64,000 nucleotides of DNA from Gordius sp. MW1 (lineage: Eukaryota; Nematomorpha; Gordioida; Gordea; Gordiidae): contig OZ038533.1 in assembly GCA_964036665.1 (NCBI GenBank), positions 6,408,413-6,472,412 of the forward strand, given 5' to 3'. A model generated the notes under the pieces. It had not been told where the DNA came from. It made no database searches and was given only the letters and a program-made list of their open reading frames with translations. Below, piece by piece: positions 55,317 through 64,000 of the stretch (positions within the stretch are counted from its first letter, which is position 1; every line of letters starts with the position of its first letter). Made by a program: the position numbers and the translations under genes.

Positions 55317-56423
55317 TTAAATGCGAATGAGATTCCAAACCTTGTCATAAGTAGGCACATTTTGAATTTGACAAAAGAATAATGTTTTGATACCTCCGTA
55401 AAAATACATTGTATTATATAGATCAACATAGTGGTTCTTATCATTTATATTTATCAAAGATATGTTTAGCTTTTTTGATAAGATACCGGTAATAAAAAGA
55501 TCTTCGTTAGGAATATAATCATCTGGCCAATTATAGTATTGACTTCTTAACATTTGGTCTAAAGTGTTAAAATCATGAGGAATAATGTAGGCGCAACCAG
55601 GGCAAAATGGCTCCAAAGTATCTGATTCATGTTTTTTAACTGATAAATAATTTTTTTGTGACGCATTTCGCACTGCTTTCCATCCAATGGCTACATTTCC
55701 CAATATGTAGGGGGCGCGTCTAGCTAACACGTTTAATTTGAACCGATTTCTCGAAACATCACCCCTTAACACATGTTTGCTTTCACTATAGTCGGGACCA
55801 ATAGTAATAGCGCGCGTTTTGTGAAATGTAATCAATTTTTCGAAAAGTAACTTTAAATTTGGTATTGCGTCGTCATCGATCTTTAAAATATACCTTGGCA
55901 AAAATGTTTTATCGAGACCTAAAGATATAGCATAGCTGATTGTGTAACGTGCCCATAATAGACCCATGAGAGATTTGTAGGTAAGGTTGGCATAGGTATC
56001 GTCAAAATTACCTTGTAATATGTCCAAATATTTGTCAGACTCTTCATTAATTCTATCAGTGATATTTATTGAAGACGGTTGGCCTATAAGAAAAATTGTT
56101 TGGAATTTGTGTGATTCGAAATTTTGGCTTGCCCATGTGCATCTAATGGCCGCTCTTTGATCAAAGTTTGCGGGGGCCGATATTACTAGTATTAGCAATG
56201 TAGAGGTCAAATTAGAAGAAGTTTTTGTAATATAATCATTGGGCGAACTAAATAATTTTAAGGAGTGTGAAGGTCTAACGACAATTTTAAAATAATTGTG
56301 AAACCCTATTTCGTCACGATCCTGTTTAATGGAATATCCAATGATTAATACATATAGCAAATATAGTACAAACGCTCTGAAAAAATATTTAAATATTAAA
56401 TGTAAACGAATGTTATAAATCAT
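55317..56423 (-). CDS. Beta-1,3-galactosyltransferase (GT31 family)
   Basis: This is an uninterrupted 368-aa type II membrane protein with a single exon. A short cytosolic start is followed by a signal-anchor helix at residues about 11-32 (FKYFFRAFVLYLLYVLIIGY). The GT31 core shows RAAIRCTWAS (90-99), NFDDTYANLTYKS (139-151), the metal-binding DDD in ILKIDDDAIP (183-185), CPGCAYIIP and NEDLFITG (316-323). Enzymes of this family act in the Golgi and move galactose or N-acetylglucosamine from a UDP-sugar to a glycan in beta-1,3 linkage; the exact donor cannot be told. The upstream Met is followed directly by the anchor, which supports this start. A poly(A) signal lies about 70 bp downstream. 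All core motifs are intact, so it is probably functional. Confidence 0.9.
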   Translation of the reverse strand: MIYNIRLHLIFKYFFRAFVLYLLYVLIIGYSIKQDRDEIGFHNYFKIVVRPSHSLKLFSSPNDYITKTSSNLTSTLLILVISAPANFDQRAAIRCTWASQNFESHKFQTIFLIGQPSSINITDRINEESDKYLDILQGNFDDTYANLTYKSLMGLLWARYTISYAISLGLDKTFLPRYILKIDDDAIPNLKLLFEKLITFHKTRAITIGPDYSESKHVLRGDVSRNRFKLNVLARRAPYILGNVAIGWKAVRNASQKNYLSVKKHESDTLEPFCPGCAYIIPHDFNTLDQMLRSQYYNWPDDYIPNEDLFITGILSKKLNISLININDKNHYVDLYNTMYFYGGIKTLFFCQIQNVPTYDKVWNLIRI

Positions 56424-56549
56424 TCTTTTAAACTAGATAGATTTAACCCAAAATTGCTATAATTAGGTATAAGGCCTTTTATTTACATTGGTATTTTTTA
56501 AAATTATGGGTAACCTCGCAATACAATGTAAATAAATAAATAAGAGAGG

Positions 56550-57060
56550 ATGGTAGGCATGGGCGTAGCCAGGTTGTATATAAGAGAGGGGGCGAAAGAA
56601 ATTTGGGCAAAAGTTTTAAAAAAATTTACGATATTTTTTTGTTTAACTGTTCAGAAATTTGCCCTCAACCTGTAAAACACTATAAATTAATTAGCACTAG
56701 CCAGAATTAGGATTGGGGGGGGGGGGAGGCAAAAAAGTTTTGATTGTAAACAAATAAAAAAAAATTATAATAATTTTTATTTAAATTTTCTTTTGCTCTA
56801 TTAACAGTGGCGTAGCTAGGGGGGCCAGGGGGCCCGGGCCCACCCAAGAGCAAAAACCGGGCCCATGGGCCCCCCCCCCCAAGGAAAAAATCTTGGGCCC
56901 CGTAAGCCATTTTTTTATTTTATCTCAATTAAGAAGAATTATGAAGATTATAATTATCTTTGAATATAACTTTTAATTATAATATAAAGCCTAAATATTT
57001 GTTTAATAAATGCAATTTCAACGGTTAATAGCCTTATATTAACTTTAAATGATATTAGAA
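56550..57060. repeat. Fragments with hAT-like GGCGTAGC ends and G/C runs
   Basis: CATGGGCGTAGCCAGG (56558) and CAGTGGCGTAGCTAGG (56805) are both followed by G-rich runs, like the hAT ends at 16916 and 48487. Partner ends were not found. The ORF across the runs is not a gene. Confidence 0.5.
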
Positions 57061-57074
57061 ATGAGGATCACTAT

Positions 57075-57290
57075 TAGAGGTCTGCATGGGCCGAAATTTT
57101 AGGTTCAGGCCCGGCCCATACCCGCACAAATATTATTTTTTTGGCCCGCACCCGCCCGCAAAAAAATCTCAATAATTGCGCCGCATCAGGCGCAATTATT
57201 AAAAACATAAGTTGTTTCAAGATTTCGGGCCATAATTTTGTCTCAGCAACAATAAAATAAATTTACTATCTACTTTGAATAACTTCAATG
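57075..57290. repeat. GGCCCGGCCC repeat with a small hairpin
   Basis: A GC-rich fragment starts AGAGGTCTGCATGGGCCG and contains the perfect palindrome AATAATTGCGCC / GGCGCAATTATT (57172-57201). It probably represents the end of the hAT element whose transposase remnant follows at 57438. Confidence 0.45.
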
Positions 57291-57437
57291 ATATTTTAAA
57301 CACAATATGGCCCCAAATTTTGTCTCAGCAACAATAAAATAAATGTTTCAAAATTATTTATTTGAATAAAAACTATTTTGTATTGTTCAAAATAGTTAAG
57401 CTATAGCATATAAGATCGGGTTTAATTAAAAATTACA

Positions 57438-57660
57438 ATATGATATTGTCATTTAAAAATAAAAAACTATCAATTCTATCAGGCAATAATTTCGTTCTTC
57501 TCTTTTCTATAAGGCGACTTGCCTTATTAAATGTGCGTTCACTCGAAGCACTGTTGGCTGGAATTGACAAAAAACTGATTAGCTAATTTTGTTAAGTTTG
57601 GTAGCGTAATTTGGTGTACTTTCTACCAGAAAATTACATCAGGCTGAGCATCTTTAGGTT
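57438..57660 (-). pseudogene. hAT transposase C-terminal (dimerisation) remnant
   Basis: The minus strand reads HQITLPNLTKLANQ, then after a frame change SIPANSASSERTFNKASRLI, EKRRTKLLPDRIDS and FLFLN. This is the conserved hAT C-terminal dimerisation region (the usual form is LAIPATSASSERVFS). A TAG replaces a Trp in the conserved WW. Upstream, 57667-57900 has an ORF that I do not recognise. Dead. Confidence 0.75.
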
Positions 57661-57669
57661 TTAAATTTA

Positions 57670-58136
57670 ATTTAAGATAAGTATCAACTTCGTTGAAATC
57701 TTCAATCTTTTCCGTTTCATCATCGTCCCATAGAAAATAATTAATAGATAATTGCTTAGTGTTGCACACCTAAGCTGGATTACACAAGTTGGACGACTTA
57801 TGCAAGAAGATCTATGCAAGAAGAGCCAGGATCTTCTTGCATGGATTTCTTTAAAAATTCTCGTAGTTTTTACAAAGCTTTTTTCATATTCAGGTAGCAT
57901 TTTTAACGTGCGAAACTAGGAAACAAGAAAGGCTGATATTTTATGATAAATATCGATATTAAACTTTGAAATTAGCATAGTTTGAATCCTTGACTTCAAT
58001 TTGTAGATCTTTGAGAATAGAATCATCATTACACGTAGGAGATAGAAACAAATTTGGGATGCTTTTTAATGATGATAAAGGGTAATATTTTATAGAGTGT
58101 TGGTGTCTTATCCGCCGATGCTTGCCTTTTTATAAG
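57670..58136. other. No gene seen; short inverted repeat
   Basis: AGAAGATCTATGCAAGAAGA and AGGATCTTCTTGCATGGATT (57798-57848) form a local inverted repeat. The rest is probably decayed hAT sequence. Confidence 0.4.
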
Positions 58137-58301
58137 TGTAATGATTGTGTATTTGTATTATATACGTTTTATTATAAATACTTTTAAGTTCGATATACCT
58201 TGTGGAATATATATGTTCTTTTGTTACATGTGATAAAAATTAGAATAATAAAACTTACCACTTGAGACACCTAGAAATAAGATAATATCTAATATATTTC
58301 A
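58137..58301 (+). repeat. 5' LTR and primer-binding site
   Basis: It starts TGTAATGATTGTGTATTTG and ends TTCA just before TTGGCGCGGTAATGG, a typical primer-binding position. The first ~45 bp match the 3' LTR (63146-63171 joined to 63758-63767) once the foldback insertion is removed. The LTR is very short (165 bp). Confidence 0.7.
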
Positions 58302-58312
58302 TTGGCGCGGTA

Positions 58313-58984
58313 ATGGAAATTGGAACAATACCACCCACCATTAAGGGATATTGGATTGGAACAATACAACCAAAAATGGAAATTGGAACAATACCACCAT
58401 ATAAGGTAGGAGATAATATCTCTACATATATATTAACTTATACAAAGATATTTGATGCCAAAAATGTTACCAAGGACATCAGAAAGAAGATAATACTTGG
58501 GTATATGGGACAACACAATGTGCAATGCTTGATAAACTTTGCTTATCCTAAGGATATTACATCTTTGGATTATGAGGAATTAATCAAATTGATGAAGAAG
58601 GTATTTGCTCATAAAACAACTCTTTTTCATTCTAGGATCCTTTGTATGAGATGCATAAGGAGACCTGATGAAACCCTTACAGAACTTGTGACAAGATTAA
58701 AATCTGCTTTAGAAAATTGCAACGTCAAAACAGATCTGGACGAGAGACTACGCGATCAAATGTTGTGTGGCCTTCAAAATTTCTCATTAGAAATTCAAGT
58801 TAGAACTCAATGGCCTGAAGGTGTAAATGCTGGTGATATTATATCTTTTAATGATATATATAATTTAGCAGAATCTCTGGAAATAACTAATAGGGAATTA
58901 AACACATCACAAGAGATAAACAAAATACAAAAGTACAAAACACCAAATTCTAAATACACAGATAAAAGAGTTACAAACAAATAA
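58313..58984 (+). CDS. Gypsy gag (capsid region)
   Basis: The first ATG lies just after the primer-binding site. The beginning has three copies of a GTIPP/GTIQP motif encoded by a direct repeat (58318-58410). The body is helical and resembles the retrotransposon gag domain (LDYEELIKLMKKVFAHKTTL, then ETLTELVTRLKSALENC). A TAA stops it at 58982-58984, but the same frame continues with the first half of a CCHC knuckle (CSRCGKSH) to 59020. The second half follows the insertion at 59905. The stop may be a lesion. Confidence 0.8.
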   Translation: MEIGTIPPTIKGYWIGTIQPKMEIGTIPPYKVGDNISTYILTYTKIFDAKNVTKDIRKKIILGYMGQHNVQCLINFAYPKDITSLDYEELIKLMKKVFAHKTTLFHSRILCMRCIRRPDETLTELVTRLKSALENCNVKTDLDERLRDQMLCGLQNFSLEIQVRTQWPEGVNAGDIISFNDIYNLAESLEITNRELNTSQEINKIQKYKTPNSKYTDKRVTNK

Positions 58985-59020
58985 AATTTCATAAGCTGTT
59001 CTAGGTGTGGTAAGTCACAT

Positions 59021-59896
59021 GTGCATAGCTTATGCATAGCTTGTAGCAGCACAGCACGCACTATCCCCTACCCCTCCCTCCCTCTCTAAACTTATGCATA
59101 TGGATATGTATGCGTCATAGCATAGTAGCGCATCGCCTCCCATACAAAATAATATTTGGGTTATGTTGAGTTGGAGCAGGGTGGAACGGGGTAGGGAGCA
59201 GGGATGGCCCGGAGTAGAGCAGGGTTGGAGCAAGGCGACTAGCCTTGCTCTTTGAGTGTGAATATTTTGGAGCAAGGGTATCCCCATGCTCGCATTATAA
59301 GCTGGGTTGTGTGAGAAGGGAAAGAGAAGGGGGAGGGGAGTTATATGGTATGGTGCTGTGCTACTACTACATGCGTGGTATAAGATAAGGATAGAATGTG
59401 TTAATCTAAATTAAAATGGGTTAGAGATGGCCAAAACCGATATAATACATTTACATTTATTATTACAATATAGTAGAGTATTTACTTGATATTATTATTT
59501 TATATATTGATATTAGGATACAATATTATTTTAATTTATTTTTTAAATCAAAACAAATGATAATTAAGAAATTATTTTATAAAATTGCTTAGTGACCGTC
59601 ATTCAGCCGAAATATTAGGATATAAAAACCATACCTTATGAATGGAAACCCAAGGTGACCTGACCTTGGGGTTTCTCGGGGTTTTGCATTTCGTTCCGAC
59701 CTAATGTTTTGGGCTAGAGTTTGAATCTTGCCCCAAAATTTTAGGTTGGGACGTTGGGGAACCCTTAGGTGGATGCAAAACCCTTGCTAAGCCTAAAAGG
59801 TTTTAGGTTAGGTTAGTTTAAAACCTCGAGGTTTTAAAACAACCTAACCTAAAACCTCAGGCTTGGGTTTAGAAAACCCCGGGTTTTCCCACCACT
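59021..59896. mobile_element. Insertion in the gag zinc knuckle, 8-bp TSD
   Basis: The 8-mer AGTCACAT occurs on both sides (59013-59020, 59897-59904), and the gag frame is continuous across it. The 876-bp insert starts GTGCATAGCTTATGC and ends TTTTCCCACCACT. It contains CCTAACCTAAAACCTCGAGG inverted motifs near 59800-59860 and no transposase. The ends do not form an obvious inverted repeat, so the class is unclear; an 8-bp TSD suits hAT. Confidence 0.75.
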
Positions 59897-59904
59897 AGTC
59901 ACAT

Positions 59905-60342
59905 CCAAGCAATAGATGTGATGCTTATAACAAGGTATGCTATAAACGCTATAAATGTAACAAAAATAATCATTATGCTAAATTTTGTAAAAGTTCAAAG
60001 GAGGTAAATCATATTATCAATTCTATTGGAATAGTTTATGATGTTAACAATATTACCCAATTCAAACCTTATATCAATGTTGTCATTAACAATAAAACTG
60101 TTAAAATGTTATATGACACGGGATCTTGTGTCACCCTAATAAATAAGAAGATATATAACAGTATTAATAAACCACAATTACATACCTGCCAAAAGATCAA
60201 GGCTTTTGGAAACAACCCTGTGTCAATTTCTGGGCAAGTTGAAGTTTGTGTAAAATTGAATGACATGACATTGAAACTTCCAGCTATCGTTACAAATGAG
60301 GAAGAGGAACCTATTTGGATTAAATTGGATGCAGGCATTTAA
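59905..60342 (+). pseudogene. Gypsy gag knuckle end and aspartic protease
   Basis: The same frame as gag continues with RCDAYNKVCYKRYKCNKNNH and YAKFC (second CCHC knuckle), then the retropepsin core MLYDTGSCVTLINKKIY, with the catalytic Asp in DTGS. The frame ends at 60342; the RT is in the +1 frame, overlapping from about 60296, so a frameshift near 60335 separates protease and RT. Confidence 0.8.
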
Positions 60343-61288
60343 TTTGAAATTCCCTATTCAAGTTACAATAAATTCGATTAATTATCAACCTGAAAATGCA
60401 TTGATTGAGAAATATGGGGAAATATTTAATGACAGCATGGGTTGTATAAAGAATTATGAGGTAAGTATTTTTTTGAAGGAAGAAGCAAAGCCAATAGCTT
60501 GTCCTGCGCGGAGAGTTCCTTTCCCGCTGGGTAAGAAAGTAGAAGAGGAACTAAAAAGATTGTTAAATGAAGATGTTATTGAAGAGGTAGACCCATCAGT
60601 TACAGCAATTCAATGGGCAACGCCTATAGTAAATGTAGTTAAGTCAAATGGCTCAATTCGGATATGCAGGGATTTTCGTGTAACGATAAATTCTCACTTA
60701 ACTTTAAACACTTATTTGCTACCGACTTTTGATGACTTAATTATGAAGATTGCAGGCGGCCAAAAGTATACAGTCATGGATTTGCGGGATGCATACTTAC
60801 AGATGAAGGTCGAGAGAGAATCAAGACATTACCTCACAATAGCAACTCATATGGGTTATTATAGATATAAAAGACTACCATTCGGATTATCAATACCTCC
60901 GAATTTATTCCAGCGGTACATGGAAAATCTATTGGATGGCATACCTCACGTGGGTGTTTTATTAGACGATATCATCGTAACTGGAGCAACAGAACAGGAA
61001 CATATTAAAAATTTAAATGAGGTAGTACAAAGAATCCACCAGGCTGGTATAAAAGTAAGAAAGGAGAAGGTGAAATTTCAAACATCAGTAAATTACTTGG
61101 GCCATAAAATTGACGCTTCAGGGATCCATCCAACCGAAGAAAGAGTAGAAGCAATAAAAAATGCGAACAAGAAGGAAATCCGTTCTTTCTTAGGATTGGT
61201 AAACTACCAAGAAACGTTTATCCCGCAGCTACATGAAAAGTGCACACTACTACATGCTATCACTGGTTCAATGGCGTTGGACGAATAA
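60296..61288 (+). pseudogene. Gypsy reverse transcriptase
   Basis: Typical Ty3/gypsy RT: ATPIVNVVKSNGSIRICRDF, YTVMDLRDAYLQMKV (motif A Asp), RLPFGLSIPPNLFQRYME and the catalytic GVLLDDIIVTG (LLDD in place of the common YxDD), followed by VNYLGHKIDASGIHPTEERV. The frame ends at 61288, where RNase H continues in the +1 frame. The catalytic Asp residues are all present. Confidence 0.85.
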
Positions 61289-61772
61289 AGAACAGAAGAT
61301 ATTTGACGAGGTGAAAAGTCTTTTATCAGCTACAGAAGTGCCATATTCGTTGCACTTGCCATTAGTCTTATCCGTAGACGCATCTGATTCGGGGTTAGGA
61401 GCCATGCTAACACATGTATTTCCCGACGGTACGGAAAAACCGATAGCCTACGCTTCACGCACGTTGAACGAATCCGAAAAGCGTAACTCAACGATTGATC
61501 GGGAAGCTAGAGCGATCGTCTATGGTGTCGAAAAATTTAATCAATATTTACGTGGACGGAAATTCACGTTAATGACGGATCATAAGCCCTTAGAGCGATT
61601 GTTTGGAAATAATCGCGATTTACCTAAAGTGGTCAATAACAGATTAGTTCGATGGGCATTATTTTTAAATACGTATCAATATGAATTAGATACAGATCGG
61701 GTAAATCAAACCAATGCCCAGATGCTTTATCAAGACTCCCAAATCCTACAAATAATGACACCAAACACATAA
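61260..61772 (+). pseudogene. Gypsy RNase H
   Basis: RWTNKEQKIFDEVKSLLSAT leads into LVLSVDASDSGLGAMLTH (first Asp), REARAIVYGVEKFNQYLRGR (Glu) and FTLMTDHKPLERLF (Asp), the standard connection and RNase H region between RT and integrase. It ends with a stop at 61772; the integrase is in another frame. Confidence 0.85.
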
Positions 61773-61789
61773 ATAACATAAGCCTATTA

Positions 61790-62671
61790 ATGTTGGATGA
61801 TTTGAAACTAGATCACAACACATTAAGAAACTTTATCAAACGTGATTTGTTGTGCTGCGAATTAATGTCGTCAATGAAACGGGAATGGAGACTCGAGTTA
61901 AAAAAATGTCGATTTGATTTACGACCTTATTATAATCGTAGAGATGAATTATCATTCGAGGACGGATTATTATGTTGTGGAAATCGTTTCATTATACCAA
62001 ATAAACTCAGAAGGCTTGTTTTAAAAATATCACATCAAGGTCACCCAGGGATTTCGAAAATGTTAAGTTTGGCAAGATATTATGTTTGGTGGCCTGGGTT
62101 AGCCAAAGATATTGAATATTTTGTAAAAGAATGTGACGGCTGCCAAGAAGTACGACCAGCCGAGACAGAAGTACCTCTATATTCGTGGTCCTTACCAGAA
62201 CGATATTGGGACCGAGTGCATATTGATATAGCAGGACCAATAGAAGGAATTTATTGGCTAGTATTAGTTGATGCCTTATCAAAATGGGTAGAAGTCGCCA
62301 CGTTAACATTTATTAAAGGACCACAAATCATTCGCCAGTTACGGTATTGGTTTTGTAGGTTTGGTATCCCATCACAAATTATATCCGAAAATGAACCTCA
62401 ATTTGTTGGTGGTGAATACGCTAAATTTTGCTCAAACAATAACATTAAGCATATATTCTCTTCACTTTATCACCCAAAAACAAATGGATTAGCAGAACGA
62501 ACAATTCGGACATTAAAATCTAGATATTTTGCTGCAAGGAAAGAAGGTAGGGATAAGGAAATCTGTCTACTACAAATACTACTGACCTATCAAAATACGC
62601 CTCATAATACTACTGGTAAAGCTCCATCAGAAATGCTAATGGGAAAAAGATTAAAGACGGCGATAGATTAA
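61790..62671 (+). pseudogene. Gypsy integrase
   Basis: Zinc-binding N-terminus SHQGHPGISKM...CDGC, then the catalytic core: DRVHIDIAGPIEG (first Asp), SQIISENEPQFVGGEYAKF, where Glu stands in place of the second catalytic Asp (the usual form is SDNGPQF), and NGLAERTIRTLKSRYF with the final Glu. The frame stops at 62671. The Asp-to-Glu change suggests loss of activity. Confidence 0.85.
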
Positions 62672-62707
62672 ATTCGATTCGATCCTAGGGATAAATGGAG
62701 AGAAAGA

Positions 62708-63133
62708 TTGGCAAAGCAAAAATTTTATCATGATCGTAAAATCAAAATTCGGGAATTCAGGTCAGGCGATCTGGTATGGATTAAAAATGAAATAAAACCC
62801 GGTTGGTATAAAGGCGTAATTGTTGAACGAAAAGGGGAACATTTTTATAGTGTACGAACTGATAATGGTTTCCGAAGAAAACACGCGGATCAATTAAGAT
62901 CTAGATATAGGTCTGGAGTTATACCAACGGCAGAGAATAGAACCGACGTTAGTAACGTACCGAATATGCAACCGGAGGTTCAATTAGAAGCTACTACTTT
63001 AAGAAGGTCAAATACCGATGTTAGTAACGTACCGAATATGCAACCGGAGGTTCAATTAGAAGCTACTACTTTGAGAAAGTCAAATAGAAGACCGATACCG
63101 CCTTTACGGTATCATGATGAGTACGATCTTTAA
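62708..63133 (+). CDS. Integrase C-terminal (GPY/F-like) domain with a duplicated tail
   Basis: KFYHDRKIKIREFRSGDLVW and KPGWYKGVIVERKGEHFYSV fit the C-terminal domain that follows gypsy integrases. A tandem duplication repeats about 26 residues (TDVSNVPNMQPEVQLEATTL, twice, 62942-63082). The frame is open and ends just before the 3' LTR. Confidence 0.75.
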   Translation: MAKQKFYHDRKIKIREFRSGDLVWIKNEIKPGWYKGVIVERKGEHFYSVRTDNGFRRKHADQLRSRYRSGVIPTAENRTDVSNVPNMQPEVQLEATTLRRSNTDVSNVPNMQPEVQLEATTLRKSNRRPIPPLRYHDEYDL

Positions 63134-63171
63134 GATAAGGAGAAATGTAATGATTGGTATTTGTATGATAT

Positions 63172-63748
63172 GACCAGTGTTACACGATCCAAATTCTTGT
63201 ACTGTATAAGCGATCTGACATTCCATTTTCTTATTCGATCCAAAAAATAACGAAGCGCCGATTTGTGTTTTTCGTATTCGGAAAAACACAAATCGTAAGA
63301 AATAAACAAAATTTCTTACTCACGTTTTCATATTGTGATTTCGGTCTCGCAAGGGCAGGTTTTGTAGGGTTAGGGTTAAGTCATTTAGGTTCAAGATACA
63401 TAATTAATTGCTATGCAATTTTTGGGCTCGTTTTTTGGTTGTCCGTCCGTTGTCCGTTGTCCGTTACCCTCCCTATCTATTTGCATTGGGTATATTAGGT
63501 TATCGATTTTTTAAATTAATGCATGAGTGTGTTTTTCGCATTCGGAAAAACACAAATCGTAAGAAATAAACAAAATTTCTTACTCACGTTTTCATATTGT
63601 GATTTCGGTCTCGCAAGGGCAGGTTTTGTAGGGTTAGGGTTAAGTCATTTAGGTTCAAGATACATAATTAATTTTTTTGGATCGAATAAGAAACTGGAAT
63701 GTCAGATCGCTTATACAGTACAAGAATTTGGATCGTGTAACATTGGCC
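63172..63748. mobile_element. Foldback element in the 3' LTR, 9-bp TSD
   Basis: The ends are GACCAGTGTTACACGATCC and the inverse GGATCGTGTAACATTGGCC; the inverted arms are about 75 bp. It is flanked by GTATGATAT on both sides (63163-63171, 63749-63757). Inside, a ~262-bp tandem repeat (from about 63267 and 63529) includes GGGTTAGGGTT, a TTTTTCGNATTCGGAAAAA hairpin and part of the GTCCGTCCGT repeat family. No ORF of note. Confidence 0.85.
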
Positions 63749-63757
63749 GTATGATAT

Positions 63758-64000
63758 ACGTTTTATTAATTGCTATGCAATTTATGGGCTCGTTTTTTGG
63801 TTGTCCGTTGTCCGTCCGTTGTCCGTTGTCTACCCTCCCTATCTATTTGCATTGGGTATATTAGGTTATCGATTTTTTAAATTAATGCATAAGAAAGAGG
63901 TGCCCCACCCCTCATCTCTATCTCCATCGCTGTGTTATTTTTTAAATTAATGCCTAAGAGGTGCCCCACCCCTCATCTCTATCTCCCTCGGTGTGTTATA
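63758..64000. repeat. Continuation of the GTCCGTCCG / AGGTGCCCCACC repeat family
   Basis: After about 10 bp of LTR (ACGTTTTATT) the sequence becomes GCTATGCAATTTATGGGCTC, then the ~66-bp AAATTAATGCNTAAGAGGTG repeat, as at 12921-13110. It is cut by the window edge. Confidence 0.7.

Larger units (their letters stand above)
58137..63757 (+). mobile_element. Ty3/gypsy-type LTR retrotransposon, degenerate, with nested insertions
   Basis: 5' LTR (58137-58301), gag, protease, RT, RNase H, integrase and a C-terminal domain in Ty3/gypsy order, then a purine tract (AAGGAGAAA) and the 3' LTR from 63146. The 3' LTR is split by a foldback insertion and then runs into other repeats, so its outer end is not visible. 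Frameshifts separate every pol domain. Described as an inactive relic. Confidence 0.85.

Noticed and set aside
56707-56910. Glycine/proline-rich ORF
   Set aside because: Produced by the G/C runs of hAT-like ends.
57667-57900. Separate gene upstream of the hAT remnant
   Set aside because: No domain is visible; it is more likely decayed hAT sequence in a wrong frame.

Overview
The window is AT-rich, intron-containing nuclear DNA from an animal, dominated by transposable elements. Three host-type genes can be read: RPS26 (40178-40631, minus), a TMEM230 homologue (43642-44122, plus) and a family-31 beta-1,3-galactosyltransferase (55317-56423, minus). The inferred introns of RPS26 are 35 and 35 nt and one TMEM230 intron is 45 nt, so the host appears to splice very short introns. 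I cannot name the lineage beyond metazoan.

Region by region. 1-3108 and 7264-12920 hold four broken copies (A-D) of one retroelement: gag, reverse transcriptase and RNase H, with no integrase or recombinase visible. Copies A/B lie tail to tail and C/D head to head. 5700-7256, 12921-14604 and 18230-19803 are related repeat blocks with a ~110-128 bp unit and tRNA B-box-like motifs. 15790-16631 and 16916-18124 are DNA transposons with terminal repeats and target-site duplications (TSDs).

20596-39068 is an 18.5 kb piggyBac element (TTAA ends, broken transposase). Two ~8 kb MULE elements in opposite orientation are inserted in it, making a giant palindrome around 30338. Each MULE carries a FLYWCH/MULE transposase gene and a decayed RTE-type LINE. 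The transposase gene begins with a long tandem array. In the right arm this reads as 20 short exons whose lengths are multiples of three (one carries a +2 frameshift), separated by 38-41 nt GT...AG introns and in frame with the transposase. Each MULE has 8-bp TSDs, but the inner TSDs and the spacer between the two elements are inverted relative to the outer ones, as if the arms had recombined and flipped the middle.

39069-58136 holds the three host genes among MITEs, minisatellites, hAT remnants, an R2-like LINE fragment and a 2 kb foldback element (52753-54709) that has captured the C-terminal domain of such a LINE. 58137 to the end is a degenerate Ty3/gypsy LTR retrotransposon (gag, protease, RT, RNase H, integrase). 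It is interrupted by one insertion in the gag zinc knuckle and by a foldback element in its 3' LTR.

The most interesting signals are the in-frame tandem exon array of the MULE transposase, the TSD-swapped palindrome, and two piggyBac-type MITEs that each carry three GGGGTC/GACCCC mini-palindromes.
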